From CAG-103 sp905215475 (GTDB lineage Bacteria; Bacillota; Clostridia; Oscillospirales; Oscillospiraceae): a stretch of 64,000 nucleotides of DNA. Position 1 is the stretch's first letter, and every line of letters begins with the position of its first letter. The position numbers and the translations under genes are program-made. This document shows positions 35,137-44,620 of this stretch, piece after piece. Under the pieces are notes generated by a model. It was given only the letters and a program-made list of their open reading frames with translations. It did not search any database and was not told the origin of the DNA. The stretch spans positions 189,796 to 253,795 of the forward strand of contig CAJMPW010000002.1 in assembly GCA_905215475.1 (NCBI GenBank), read 5' to 3'.

Positions 35137-35979
35137 TTACTTGTGGTAGTACAAAATGCCCATGCAGCCGGGGCCGCAGTGGTTCGACACCGTGCAGCCG
35201 GCCTGCGTGTGATACACTTCCTCAAACGGCTGGCACGCGCGCACGACGCGCTCGAGCTCCTGCCAGGTGGCCTCGTCGATGCCGGAATCCGTGATAAAGA
35301 TGCGGTGGCAGTCGATATCATCGCGCCCCTTGAGCCGGTCCTCAATATACTGCACATAGCACTTTTCGAGCTTGCCGCGGTACTTGCGGCCGACGCCCAT
35401 TTTTCCGTCCTTGACCTCGATGCACGGCTTGAGATGCAGAAAATTGGCGCTCAGCGCCGCGAGTGACGAGCAGCGCCCGCCGCGCACAAGATAATCGAGC
35501 GTGTCGAGCACGAAGCTGACATCGAGCTTCTCGCGCTTTTTCTCCAGCGCCGCCGCGATATCGGCCGCATCCATGCCCTGCGCGGCCATCTCGGCCGCGT
35601 CGAGCACCAGATGACCGATGCCGGTCGAGAGGTTGCGCGCGTCCACGGGGTAGACATTTGTAAACTCCCGCGCCGCGATGCAGGCGTTCTGATAGCAGCC
35701 GGACATATCGCTCGAGATCGTGAAGTGGATCACGGCGTCATATTCGGCGCGCGCCGCGCTGAAATATGCATAATAGTCCGACACGTTCACCGCCGCGGTC
35801 TGGCAGAGCTTGCCCGTGGCCTTCGCGTAGGCGTAGAGCTCCTCCGGATGCACGTCGATGCCGTCACGCAGCGTCTCGTCGCCGCGCACGATGTACAGCG
35901 GCGTGATGCCGATGTTGTAGCGCGCGATCAGCTCCGGCGAGAGATCGCAGGTGCTGTCGGCAGAAATTTTGATCTTCAT
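35137..35979 (-). CDS. DegV-family fatty-acid-binding protein
   Basis: The protein has 280 residues. Family hallmarks are an early STCDLS (residues 8-13), an FTISSDMSGCYQNA segment near 95 that binds the carboxylate head group, and the VRGGRCSSLAALSA segment near 172. DegV/FakB-type proteins present exogenous fatty acids to the FakA kinase, which is not in this window. The start at 35979 follows AAGGTGA. A longer in-frame extension lacks a ribosome binding site. Confidence 0.92.
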   Translation of the reverse strand: MKIKISADSTCDLSPELIARYNIGITPLYIVRGDETLRDGIDVHPEELYAYAKATGKLCQTAAVNVSDYYAYFSAARAEYDAVIHFTISSDMSGCYQNACIAAREFTNVYPVDARNLSTGIGHLVLDAAEMAAQGMDAADIAAALEKKREKLDVSFVLDTLDYLVRGGRCSSLAALSANFLHLKPCIEVKDGKMGVGRKYRGKLEKCYVQYIEDRLKGRDDIDCHRIFITDSGIDEATWQELERVVRACQPFEEVYHTQAGCTVSNHCGPGCMGILYYHK

Positions 35980-36014
35980 GGGTTCACCTTCTTGTAGTCT
36001 GGGAATACGGTAAC

Positions 36015-36042
36015 ATTCTAACACATTTCTAATAGTTTTCAA
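36015..36042 (-). promoter_or_regulatory. Promoter of degV
   Basis: On the minus strand TTGAAA (36037-36042), 16 bases, TAGAAT (36015-36020). Confidence 0.6.
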
Positions 36043-36085
36043 CACATTCTTTCTGAATTTGCTCTTATAGAAAGGAGGCTTCCGG

Positions 36086-37030
36086 ATGCAGCCAAAACTG
36101 GTCGTCATTACCGGCCCGACCGCCTCGGGCAAGACCGCGCTGGGCGTCGCGCTCGCGCAGCGGCTCGGAGGCGAGGTCGTCTCGGCCGACTCGATGCAGA
36201 TCTACCGCCGCATGGACATCGGCACGGCCAAGCCCACGCCGGAGGAGATGCAGGGCGTGCCGCACCACATGATCGACATCGCAGACCCGACGGAAAACTA
36301 CTCCGTCTCGCGCTACGCGGCGGAAGCGGCCGCCTGTGTCGATGACATTCTCGCGCGCGGAAAGCTGCCGATCGTCGTCGGCGGGACGGGGCTTTACATC
36401 GACTCGCTCATCGCCGGGCGCACCTTTGCCGACGGCACGGCCGACACCGCGCTGCGGCAGGAGCTGAGCGAGCGCTACGACGAGATCGGCGGCGAGGGGC
36501 TGCTCGGCGAGCTGCGCAAGTTTGACCCCGAGCGCGCGGCAAAGCTCCACCCCGCGGACAAAAAGCGCATCGTGCGCGCGATGGAGGTCTACATCCTCAC
36601 GGGCAAAACCATCACGCAGCACGACGCCGAGACCCGCGCCGTGCCGCCGCGCTACGACGCGGCGAAGATCGCGCTCACGTTCGCAGACCGGCAGGATCTC
36701 TATGACCGCATCGACCGGCGCGTGGACATCATGATGCAGCAGGGGCTGCTCGACGAGGTGCGCGCGCTGCTGGCCGCCGGCATCCCGGCCGACTGCACGG
36801 CCATGCAGGCCATCGGCTACAAGGAGGCCGTGGCCGCCGTGCGCGGCGAGGCGACGGCGCAGGAGGCCGCAGCCGCCATCCAGCTTGCCTCGCGGCAGTA
36901 TGCAAAGCGCCAGCTGACATGGCTGCGGCGCGATGCGCAGCTATTTTGGCTGCAGCACGAAAAAACGCCGGACATGGACCTCGCCTGCCGCCGTTCGACG
37001 CAATTCTTGGCCGGACGCGGTATAGAATAG
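36086..37030 (+). CDS. miaA: tRNA dimethylallyltransferase MiaA
   Basis: MiaA adds a dimethylallyl group to A37 of tRNAs reading UNN codons, the substrate later modified by MiaB. The 314-residue protein has the P-loop GPTASGKT (10-17), the SADSMQIYRRMDIGTAKPT segment at about 34-52 and GGTGLYIDSLI near 99. GAAAGGAGG precedes the ATG. hfq follows, an order also seen in many other bacteria. No clear promoter was resolved in the degV-miaA gap. Confidence 0.96.
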   Translation: MQPKLVVITGPTASGKTALGVALAQRLGGEVVSADSMQIYRRMDIGTAKPTPEEMQGVPHHMIDIADPTENYSVSRYAAEAAACVDDILARGKLPIVVGGTGLYIDSLIAGRTFADGTADTALRQELSERYDEIGGEGLLGELRKFDPERAAKLHPADKKRIVRAMEVYILTGKTITQHDAETRAVPPRYDAAKIALTFADRQDLYDRIDRRVDIMMQQGLLDEVRALLAAGIPADCTAMQAIGYKEAVAAVRGEATAQEAAAAIQLASRQYAKRQLTWLRRDAQLFWLQHEKTPDMDLACRRSTQFLAGRGIE

Positions 37031-37088
37031 TGGCCTGTACAAGTGCGGAGAAAACTGCCATTTTCGCCGGATTTGTATAAATTCACTA

Positions 37089-37117
37089 TTTCACGGAGCG
37101 GCAGTTTGTGCTATGAT
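37089..37117 (+). promoter_or_regulatory. Promoter of hfq
   Basis: TTTCAC (37089-37094), 17 bases, TATGAT (37112-37117). An imperfect hairpin at about 37036-37077 between miaA and this promoter may be a miaA terminator. Confidence 0.55.
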
Positions 37118-37157
37118 AAGTCGATATACGTCCGCTCCGGCAAAAGGAGCGGCGATC

Positions 37158-37385
37158 ATGCAAAAAACACTGAACCTTCAGGACACATTCCTCAATTACA
37201 TCCGGCGGGAAAAGATCCCCGTGACCCTGTTTCTCATGAACGGGTTCCAGCTGCGCGGCATCGTGCGCAGCTTTGACAGCTTTGCCGTGCTCATCGAGGC
37301 CGACGGCCGCCAGCAGATGATCTACAAGCACGCGATCTCGACGGTCGCCCCGGCGCGGGCGGTGACGCTCGAGCTGCAGGTGTGA
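37158..37385 (+). CDS. hfq: RNA chaperone Hfq
   Basis: Hfq forms a hexameric ring that pairs small RNAs with mRNAs. The 75-residue protein is the compact Firmicute form, with the Sm1 motif (NLQDTFLNYIR, LFLMNGFQLRG) and the Sm2 motif YKHAIST. The acidic C-terminal tail of enterobacterial Hfq is missing. AAAAGGAG precedes the ATG at 37158. Confidence 0.95.
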   Translation: MQKTLNLQDTFLNYIRREKIPVTLFLMNGFQLRGIVRSFDSFAVLIEADGRQQMIYKHAISTVAPARAVTLELQV

Positions 37386-37421
37386 TCTCCCCGCCGCCCC
37401 CCACCGGAAGGAGGGCAGACC

Positions 37422-38621
37422 TTGAAGAAAACGAATACCTTTACGAACATCGCCATGCTCGTGCTCTTCGCGGCCATGGCCGTGTATCTGGGCGTGTACC
37501 TGTTTCGCTCCACGCAGCAGTCGTATTCCACCGCACCGGCGGTGCTCGTGACCGTCAGCGAGGGCGGACAGGCCAGCGGCATCGTCGTGCGCGAGGAGCA
37601 GGTCATCACCTGTGATAAGGAGTTTTTGTCCCGCTCGGTGGACGACGGCAAGCAGGTCGCCAAGGGCGGTGAGATCGCCATCGGCGTCGACTCCAAGGCC
37701 GCGCTCGACAGCGCCAGCCGCGCGCGCGAGCTCAAAAAGGAGATTGCCTACGTCTCGAGCCTGCTGTCACGCGCGGGCAGCGCCTCGGGCGCGTCCGAGC
37801 TCGACAGCAACGTCCACAGCGCCATTCTGAAGCTCAACGCCGCCGTCTCCGCGGGCAACGCGTCCGAGCTTGACGACATCTGCATGGATCTCAGCTCGCT
37901 GCTCTTCGGCGCCTCGACGGGCACCGTCTCGCAGAGCGACCTCGACGCGCTCAATGCCGAGCTGCACCAGCTCGAAAAGGCCGGCGTCGGCCGCGGCAGC
38001 ATCACAGCCCCGGCGGCGGGGCTGTTCACCTCCACGGCGGACGGCTATGAGGCGCTGAGCCCGGCGGCGCTGGAAAACCTCACCCCCGACGGTGTGGACG
38101 CGCTCGAACACACGAGTCCCTCGACGCCCGCAAACACGATCGGCAAGCTCGTCACGGCGAAAAAGTGGTACTTTGCCGCCGTCATGAGCAAGGCCGACGC
38201 CGACCGCCTGAATCTGGGCGGCAGCGCCACGCTCGACTTCCCGCAGCACTACAACGGCACGGTCGCGGCGACCGTGTTCAGCAAGAGCGAACCGGACAGC
38301 CGCGGCGAGGTCGCGGTCGTGTTCGCGTGCAACAACGCGCTGGCCGACACGCTGGCCATGCGCAAGACCACGGCCGACGTCGTCTACAGCGAGCACACCG
38401 GTCTGCGCGTACCGCTCAAGGCCGTGCACATGGACGACGACGGGCAGACCTTCGTCTACGTCGTCACGGCGGCGCAGCTGGAGAAAAAACCGATCGAGAT
38501 CATCTACCAGACCGGCAGCTACTGTCTCGTCGCCCAGAGCGCGGACAGCAATGCCCTGCGCGCCGGCAACGACATCGTCGTCAGCGGCAAGGGGCTGTCC
38601 GACGGTCGGGTCGTAAAATAA
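37422..38621 (+). CDS. HlyD-like membrane-anchored adaptor protein
   Basis: The 399-residue protein has one N-terminal transmembrane helix (about 9-29) and an extracytoplasmic part. A split biotinyl-lipoyl-like domain surrounds a helical hairpin (about 95-185), and beta-barrel segments follow. That is the layout of HlyD/periplasmic-adaptor proteins. No exporter gene is adjacent. It sits directly before yggS-sepF-divIVA, where clostridia often keep such a gene, so a link to division or envelope work is possible. The start is TTG at 37422 behind GGAGG. Confidence 0.7.
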   Translation: MKKTNTFTNIAMLVLFAAMAVYLGVYLFRSTQQSYSTAPAVLVTVSEGGQASGIVVREEQVITCDKEFLSRSVDDGKQVAKGGEIAIGVDSKAALDSASRARELKKEIAYVSSLLSRAGSASGASELDSNVHSAILKLNAAVSAGNASELDDICMDLSSLLFGASTGTVSQSDLDALNAELHQLEKAGVGRGSITAPAAGLFTSTADGYEALSPAALENLTPDGVDALEHTSPSTPANTIGKLVTAKKWYFAAVMSKADADRLNLGGSATLDFPQHYNGTVAATVFSKSEPDSRGEVAVVFACNNALADTLAMRKTTADVVYSEHTGLRVPLKAVHMDDDGQTFVYVVTAAQLEKKPIEIIYQTGSYCLVAQSADSNALRAGNDIVVSGKGLSDGRVVK

Positions 38622-38637
38622 GGAGGCACCATCCGCT

Positions 38638-39342
38638 ATGAGCACCATTGCCGAAAACATCGCCGCCATCCGCGCGCGCATCGACGCCGCCGCCCGCCTT
38701 TCGGGGCGCACGGGCGCTGACATCACGCTTGTGGCAGCGACAAAGATGAACGACGCCGCGCGCGTGCGCGAGGCCGTCGCCGCCGGGATCGACGCCTGCG
38801 GCGAAAACCGCGTGCAGGAGATGACCGAAAAGCTCGCCGAGGACGCCTACACCGGCGCACCGCTGCACTTCATCGGCCACCTGCAGACCAACAAGGTGCG
38901 GCAGGTCGTCGGCAAGGTCGATCTCATCCAGTCGGTGGACTCGCCGGAGCTGCTGGCCATGATCGAAAAGCGCGCCGCCATGCAGGGCATCGTGCAGGAT
39001 ATCCTGCTGGAGGTGAACATCGGCGGTGAGGCCGCCAAGAGCGGCGTCGACCCCGATGCGCTGCCGCAATTGCTGCAAAGCGCTGCCGCCTGTGCACACA
39101 TTCGCGTGCGCGGATTGATGGCGATCCCGCCCGTGGCAGAAACTTCCGACGGAAATCATGCATATTTTACGAAAATGCACGAGCTTTTTGTTGACATCGG
39201 CAGAAAAAAATACGATAATGTTTCTATGGACTTTCTGTCCATGGGTATGAGCGGGGATTTTGAGGACGCCATCGCCGCCGGTGCGAACATGGTGCGCGTC
39301 GGCTCGTCGATCTTCGGCGCGCGGGACTATTCCCGGCATTGA
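38638..39342 (+). CDS. yggS: YggS-family pyridoxal-phosphate homeostasis protein
   Basis: YggS/PLPHP binds PLP and balances vitamin B6 and amino-acid pools without known catalysis. The 234 residues form the alanine-racemase-like barrel. The PLP lysine is expected at K36 (VAATKMN), with GENRVQE near 58, HFIGHLQTNK near 79 and SMGMSGDFEDAI near 202. It starts the conserved yggS-sepF-divIVA order of Gram-positive division clusters. AAGGAGG lies 13 bases before the ATG. Confidence 0.95.
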   Translation: MSTIAENIAAIRARIDAAARLSGRTGADITLVAATKMNDAARVREAVAAGIDACGENRVQEMTEKLAEDAYTGAPLHFIGHLQTNKVRQVVGKVDLIQSVDSPELLAMIEKRAAMQGIVQDILLEVNIGGEAAKSGVDPDALPQLLQSAAACAHIRVRGLMAIPPVAETSDGNHAYFTKMHELFVDIGRKKYDNVSMDFLSMGMSGDFEDAIAAGANMVRVGSSIFGARDYSRH

Positions 39343-39415
39343 ACGCCGCCCGCCGCAAATAAAAGAGAACAGAGCGGCAACACAGCAGCCGCCGGTAGAT
39401 AAAGGGGGACCCTGC

Positions 39416-39976
39416 ATGGGCTTTTTGGATGAACTGAAGAAGATGACGCGTCCGTACGATGACGACGACGAGTTTTTCGATGATGAGGATGAGGCGATCC
39501 CGGTCGCGGAAGCGCCCGCGCCCGAGCGTCCCGCTCCGGCACGGCCGCCACGCCGCACGGCGTCCGCTGCCAAGCAGAGCTCCTTCATCCGTGACGACCC
39601 GGTCTCCGAGCCGGTGAGAGAGCCCGAGCACCCCGCGCCGAGCCGCACCGCCCGCAGCGACAGCCGCGTGGCCGACAAGGTCGTCAACCTCAACAGCGGC
39701 GGCCAGCTCAAGGTCGTGCTCGTCGCACCCAAGCAGTTTGAGCTCGCAGCCGAGATCGCCGATCATCTGCGCGATCGCCGCGCCGTGCTCATGAATCTGG
39801 AGCAGACGGACAAGAACATCGCCCGCCGCCTGATCGACTTCCTGTCCGGCGTCGCCTACGCGCAGGACGGCAAGATCCGCCGCGTCGCCAGCGCAACGTA
39901 TATCATCACGCCGTTCAACGTCGACCTCATGGGCGACCAGCTCGACGACATGGAGTCGGGCGAGTTTCATCTGTAA
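39416..39976 (+). CDS. sepF: Cell division protein SepF
   Basis: SepF tethers and bundles FtsZ at the division site. The 186-residue protein begins with the membrane-targeting amphipathic helix MGFLDELKKM. An acidic, Pro/Ala-rich linker of about 80 residues follows. The conserved C-terminal domain (about 98-180) includes the NLEQTDKNIARRLIDFLSG core and FNVDLMGD. AAAGGGGGA precedes the ATG at 39416. Confidence 0.93.
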   Translation: MGFLDELKKMTRPYDDDDEFFDDEDEAIPVAEAPAPERPAPARPPRRTASAAKQSSFIRDDPVSEPVREPEHPAPSRTARSDSRVADKVVNLNSGGQLKVVLVAPKQFELAAEIADHLRDRRAVLMNLEQTDKNIARRLIDFLSGVAYAQDGKIRRVASATYIITPFNVDLMGDQLDDMESGEFHL

Positions 39977-40046
39977 CATTCGGGCATACTGTCCCTGACA
40001 GCCCCGCGAGTAGTATACCATTAGAAAGAATGGAGGACTTTCCAAC

Positions 40047-40742
40047 ATGACTCCTCAGGATATTCGGGAAAAAACCTTTGAAAAAGCGATGTTCGGCGGT
40101 TACGACATGGCCGCCGTGCAGAACTATCAGGAAGAAGTGGCCACCGAGCTTGCCAACGCGCAGAAAGAGATCGCTGTGCTCAAGGGCAAGATGAAGGTGC
40201 TGGTCGACAAGATAGAAGAGTACCGCGCCAGCGAGGACGCCATGCGTCTGGCCATACTGTCGGCTCAGAAGGTCGGCAAGCAGATAGAGGACGACGCGCA
40301 GGCGCGCGCTGACAAGATACTCAGCGACGCCAACGCCACGTCCGACCGAATACTTGGCGGACTCCAGCAGGAAACCGCCAACGAGGAAGCCAAGCTCCTC
40401 AACGCAAAGACCTCCTGCGCAAAATTCCTGGAAGATGTGCGCAATCTGTGCCTGACTCAGCTCGATTACCTCGACGGCATTGCCGCGTCGAAGGCAGCGT
40501 CCGCGCCGCGCGCGGCTGCGCGCCCGACCGTGAGCGACGCACCGGTCGAGCCTGTGAGCGCAGCGCCGGCCGCGCAGCCGGAAGCTCCGGCCGCCGAGCA
40601 GCCTGTGCAGGCAGCGCCCGTGTACGCAGAGCCCGTGTCCGCCGCCCCCGTGACGGCGCAGCCCGTGGAAGCTGACGATACCGCGGCCGACAGTGCAGCA
40701 GATGACGCCACCCAGCTCTATCACTTTTTGCACAACAGCTGA
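40047..40742 (+). CDS. divIVA: DivIVA-domain protein
   Basis: DivIVA proteins sense membrane curvature and place division or sporulation factors. The 231 residues show the N-terminal TPQDIREKTFEKAMFGGYD membrane-binding segment, then coiled coil to about residue 130 with an EDDAQARADKIL region. An Ala/Pro/Val-rich tail of about 75 residues is likely disordered. TGGAGGA precedes the ATG. It lies 70 bases after sepF and ends in a terminator before ileS. Confidence 0.9.
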   Translation: MTPQDIREKTFEKAMFGGYDMAAVQNYQEEVATELANAQKEIAVLKGKMKVLVDKIEEYRASEDAMRLAILSAQKVGKQIEDDAQARADKILSDANATSDRILGGLQQETANEEAKLLNAKTSCAKFLEDVRNLCLTQLDYLDGIAASKAASAPRAAARPTVSDAPVEPVSAAPAAQPEAPAAEQPVQAAPVYAEPVSAAPVTAQPVEADDTAADSAADDATQLYHFLHNS

Positions 40743-40760
40743 GTGAACACGCAATCAACC

Positions 40761-40800
40761 AGGGCGGGACGGCCGGTGCCGTACCGCCCTGCGCAATTTT
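40761..40800 (+). terminator. Terminator after divIVA
   Basis: Arms AGGGCGG and ACGGC pair with their complements around CGGT, followed by GCGCAATTTT. No T-box element is visible in this 95-base gap before ileS. Confidence 0.7.
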
Positions 40801-40837
40801 AACGGAAAACTACTCTGAGAGGAGAACGATTTTTACC

Positions 40838-43645
40838 ATGTCCAAGAACGATTTCAACGCCACGATCAATCTGCCGAAAACAGACTTCCCCATGCGCGCC
40901 GGTCTCGCCAAGCGCGAGCCAGATATGCTCCAGCACTGGAACGACATGGATCTGTATAACGAAATGCTCAAAAAGAACGACGGCAAGCCGCGCTTCAGCC
41001 TGCACGACGGCCCTCCGTTCTCTAACGGCAACATCCACATGGGCCACGCGCTCAACAAGGCGCTCAAGGACTTCATCGTCCGCTCCTACGCCATGCGCGG
41101 CTACTACACGCCCTACATCCCCGGCTGGGACAACCACGGCATGCCCATCGAGAGCGCCATCATCAAGGAGCAGAAACTCAACCACAAGGCCATGAGCATC
41201 GCCGACTTCCGCAGCGCCTGCCATGATTATGCGCAGAAATACATCGACCGCCAGATGGACGGCTTCAAGCGTATGGGCGTCGTCGCCGACTGGGAGCACC
41301 CCTATAAGACCATGAACAAGGGCTTCGAGGCCGAAGAGGTGCGCGTGTTCGGCAAGATGTACCGCAACGGCCACATCTACAAGGGGCTCAAGCCCGTGTA
41401 CTGGTGCGCCCACGACGAGACCGCCCTCGCCGAGGCGGAGATCGAGTATCAGGACGATCCGTGCACGACCGTGTACGTGAAGTTCCCGATGCACGACGAC
41501 CTTGGCAAACTGCCGAACGTCGACCACAGCAAGCTCTTTTTCGTCATCTGGACGACCACGATCTGGACCCTGCCCGGCAACCTCGCCATCGCGCTCAACC
41601 CGCGCGAGCTGTACAACCTCGTCCAGGCGTCCAACGGTGAGGTGTACGTCATGGCCGACGCGCTGACCGAGAAGGTCATGCACATCGGCGGCTTTGACAG
41701 CTATGAGGTGCTCGAGCAGCACCCCGGCGCATTTTTCGAGAATATGCTCGCCGACCATCCCTTCCTGCCCAAGACCTCGCGTCTGGTGCTCGCCGATTAC
41801 GTCACCATGGACTCCGGCACCGGCTGCGTGCACACCGCGCCCGGCTTCGGCGCGGACGACTATCAGACCTGCAAGCGCTACGGCATGGACATGGTCGTGC
41901 CTGTGGACGATCAGGGCCGCCACACCGACTACGCCGGAAAGTATGCGGGACTGACCACGGAGGAATCCAATCCCATCATCCTCGCAGACATGAAGGCGGC
42001 CGGCTCGCTCTTCGCATCCGAGGACATCGTGCACAGCTATCCGCACTGCTGGCGCTGCAAGAGCCCGATCATCTTCCGCGCCACGCCGCAGTGGTTCTGC
42101 TCCGTGGACTCCTTTAAGGAGGACGCTGTCGCCGCGTGCGAGAACGTGCGCTGGCTGCCCGCGTGGGGCAAAGAGCGCATGGCCGCCATGATCCGCGAGC
42201 GCGCCGACTGGTGCATCTCCCGTCAGCGCCGCTGGGGTCTGCCGATCCCGGTGTTCTACTGCGACGACTGCCACAAGCCCGTCTGCACCGAGGAGAGCAT
42301 CGAGGCCGTCGCGCAGCTGTTCGAAAAGGAAGGCAGCAACGCCTGGTTCGACCGCACGGCTGCCGACATCCTGCCCGAGGGCTTCACCTGCCCGCACTGC
42401 GGCGGCAAGCACTTCACGCAGGAGACCGACACCCTTGACGGCTGGTTCGACTCCGGCTCTACCCACGTCGCCGCCATGCAGCGCGACCAGGGCTTCTGGC
42501 CGGCGGATATGTACATCGAGGGCGGCGACCAGTACCGCGGCTGGTTCCAGTCGTCGCTGCTCGTGGCCGTCGGCGCGCTCGGCAAGGGCGCTCCGTACCG
42601 TGAGTGCCTGACCCACGGCTGGACGGTCGACGGTGAGGGCCGCGCCATGCACAAATCCCTCGGCAACGGCATGGACCCGGCCGAGATCATCAACGAGTTC
42701 GGCGCCGATATGCTGCGTCTCTGGGCCGGCAGCGCCGACTACCACGCCGATATGCGCTGCTCCAAGGAGATCTTCAAGCAGCTGACGCAAAACTACCTCA
42801 AGTTCCGCAACACCGCGCGCTACTGCCTCGGCAACCTCGACGGCTTCGACGCCGAGCATCTCGTCGCGCCGGAGGATATGCTCCCGCTCGACCGCTGGGC
42901 GATCACGAAGCTCAACGACCTCATCCGCCGCGTGGCCAAGGCATACGATAATTACGAGTTCCACGTGGTCTCACACGCGATCAACGACTTCTGCGTCGTG
43001 GAGCTCTCGAGCTTCTACCTCGACATCATCAAGGACCGCCTCTACTGCGACGAGCGCAACGGGCTCGAGCGCCGCAGCGCGCAGACGGCGCTGTTCCTCA
43101 TCCTCGACAGCATGACGAAGATGTTCGCGCCGATCCTCGCCTTCACCTGCGACGAGATCTGGCTGGCCATGCCGCACCGCGCCGAGGACGATGCGCGCAA
43201 CGTGCTGCTCAACGTCATGAACCAGCCGTTCGATGCCTACGCGCTCAGCGAGAGCGAGCTTGCCCGGTGGGATCAGCTCATCCGCGTGCGCACGGACGTC
43301 AACGGTGTGCTTGAGGCCGCCCGCGCCGAAAAGCGCATCGGCAAGCCGCTCGAGGCAGCCGTGACGCTGCGCGCCGACGATGACGCCGCCAAGGCCGCGC
43401 TCGACGACGTGCAGAGCATGAACCTGCCCGAGCTGCTGATCGTATCGCAGGCGCTCATCGGCGGCGACGTGCCGGCCGACGCTGTCACCGGCACCGGCAC
43501 GAACTTCCCCGGTCTGCACATCTCCGTGCGCAACGCGCCCGGCGTCAAGTGCCCGCGCTGCTGGATGCACTCCGAGCAGGCCGACCCCGAGACCGGACTG
43601 TGCCCGCGCTGCGCCGCGGTCGTGGCCGCACAGCAGGCGGAGTAA
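40838..43645 (+). CDS. ileS: Isoleucine-tRNA ligase
   Basis: The class I synthetase charges tRNA-Ile and edits valine. The 935 residues carry the HIGH-type motif HMGH near 67-70, the CP1 editing domain, and a KMSKS-type loop read as HKSLGN near 605. A C-terminal zinc finger is made of CPRC and CPRC pairs near 905-925. TGAGAGGAG precedes the ATG. Placement between divIVA and lspA matches Gram-positive chromosomes. No T-box leader is seen, unlike many Firmicute ileS genes. Confidence 0.97.
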   Translation: MSKNDFNATINLPKTDFPMRAGLAKREPDMLQHWNDMDLYNEMLKKNDGKPRFSLHDGPPFSNGNIHMGHALNKALKDFIVRSYAMRGYYTPYIPGWDNHGMPIESAIIKEQKLNHKAMSIADFRSACHDYAQKYIDRQMDGFKRMGVVADWEHPYKTMNKGFEAEEVRVFGKMYRNGHIYKGLKPVYWCAHDETALAEAEIEYQDDPCTTVYVKFPMHDDLGKLPNVDHSKLFFVIWTTTIWTLPGNLAIALNPRELYNLVQASNGEVYVMADALTEKVMHIGGFDSYEVLEQHPGAFFENMLADHPFLPKTSRLVLADYVTMDSGTGCVHTAPGFGADDYQTCKRYGMDMVVPVDDQGRHTDYAGKYAGLTTEESNPIILADMKAAGSLFASEDIVHSYPHCWRCKSPIIFRATPQWFCSVDSFKEDAVAACENVRWLPAWGKERMAAMIRERADWCISRQRRWGLPIPVFYCDDCHKPVCTEESIEAVAQLFEKEGSNAWFDRTAADILPEGFTCPHCGGKHFTQETDTLDGWFDSGSTHVAAMQRDQGFWPADMYIEGGDQYRGWFQSSLLVAVGALGKGAPYRECLTHGWTVDGEGRAMHKSLGNGMDPAEIINEFGADMLRLWAGSADYHADMRCSKEIFKQLTQNYLKFRNTARYCLGNLDGFDAEHLVAPEDMLPLDRWAITKLNDLIRRVAKAYDNYEFHVVSHAINDFCVVELSSFYLDIIKDRLYCDERNGLERRSAQTALFLILDSMTKMFAPILAFTCDEIWLAMPHRAEDDARNVLLNVMNQPFDAYALSESELARWDQLIRVRTDVNGVLEAARAEKRIGKPLEAAVTLRADDDAAKAALDDVQSMNLPELLIVSQALIGGDVPADAVTGTGTNFPGLHISVRNAPGVKCPRCWMHSEQADPETGLCPRCAAVVAAQQAE

Positions 43646-43687
43646 CCACCCGATCCCAAAATCCTGATCCGAAAGCGAGGAACCGCT

Positions 43688-44620
43688 ATGTGGTATGCCA
43701 TCGTAGCCATCCTGATCCTCATCGCTGACCAAGGGCTCAAATACTGGGTCACCGTCAACATCGCGCTCGACACCGGGCATGTCACGCTCATTCCGGGCGT
43801 GCTGGAGCTGACGAATATCCACAACAACGGCGCTGCGTTCAGTATGCTCGAGCACGCGCCGCACTGGATCTTCATCATCTTCACGCTCGTGTTCGCCGCC
43901 ATCGCGGTGTTCTGTCTGCGGCGCAACGTCGTGCACGGCAAGGTCGGCCGCTGGTCGGTCGTGCTGGTGCTCGCCGGCGCGATCGGCAACTGCATCGACC
44001 GCATCCTCAGCGGCTACGTCGTGGATATGTTCAATTTCCTCTTCGCGCGCTTTGCCGTGTTCAATCTGGCGGATGTGTTCATCGTCGTGGCCGGCATCAC
44101 GCTGTGCCTGCACGTGATCTTCTACCGCGGGGATGACGGTGCGGATGCCGCCGCGCCGAAAAAGCCGCGCCGCCAGCGCACCGGGACAGCGCCTGACGCG
44201 CCCAAGGCGCGCAAGCTGCACCTGCCCGCTAAGCGCAAACCCGACGCTGCGCCCAAAGCAAGCGCCGCGCCCGCTGCCGCCGCGCCGGAGACCGCTCCGG
44301 CGAAGGATGATCTCTTCGCCGCGTGGGACCGCGCGCCCGTTGCCGCGCAGCCGGTGACGCCCGCCGCACCCAAACCGGCAGCCCCCGCGCAGCCCAAACC
44401 GGCAGCCCCCGTGCAGTCCAAACCGGCAGCGCCCGTGCAGCCCAAACCGGCGGCACAGCCCGCACCCGAGGCGGCAGACCCGCTGCTGGCCTATCTCAAC
44501 AGCACACCCGCTGCGCCCGCCGAGCCGGAAACGCCCAAGCCGGACGATGCCACGGACGGCAGTGCCGACAGCGCAGCATACTCACTCGACGACATTTTGG
44601 CGGAGTTTTCGGATTTCTAA
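43688..44620 (+). CDS. lspA: Lipoprotein signal peptidase with long Ala/Pro/Lys-rich tail
   Basis: LspA cleaves prolipoprotein signal peptides. The first 150 residues are a normal LspA with four membrane helices. The catalytic aspartates are D104 (GNCIDRI) and D129 (FNLADVFI), and NNGAAFS lies near 46. Unusually, about 160 more residues follow: a basic stretch, then Ala/Pro/Lys-rich sequence with repeated KPAAPxQ units. The protein ends in an acidic-hydrophobic motif, YSLDDILAEFSDF. Typical LspA proteins have 150-170 residues. The stop overlaps the rluD start (TAATG). Confidence 0.93.
   Translation: MWYAIVAILILIADQGLKYWVTVNIALDTGHVTLIPGVLELTNIHNNGAAFSMLEHAPHWIFIIFTLVFAAIAVFCLRRNVVHGKVGRWSVVLVLAGAIGNCIDRILSGYVVDMFNFLFARFAVFNLADVFIVVAGITLCLHVIFYRGDDGADAAAPKKPRRQRTGTAPDAPKARKLHLPAKRKPDAAPKASAAPAAAAPETAPAKDDLFAAWDRAPVAAQPVTPAAPKPAAPAQPKPAAPVQSKPAAPVQPKPAAQPAPEAADPLLAYLNSTPAAPAEPETPKPDDATDGSADSAAYSLDDILAEFSDF

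Noticed and set aside
40743..40837. T-box riboswitch before ileS
   Set aside because: Only 95 bases are available, and neither the specifier loop nor the TGGNACCGCG T-box sequence is present; the hairpin there is a divIVA terminator.
44360..44460. Short tandem repeat locus (KPAAPxQ codons) as a regulatory satellite
   Set aside because: The repeats are in frame within the LspA tail and are best read as protein low complexity.
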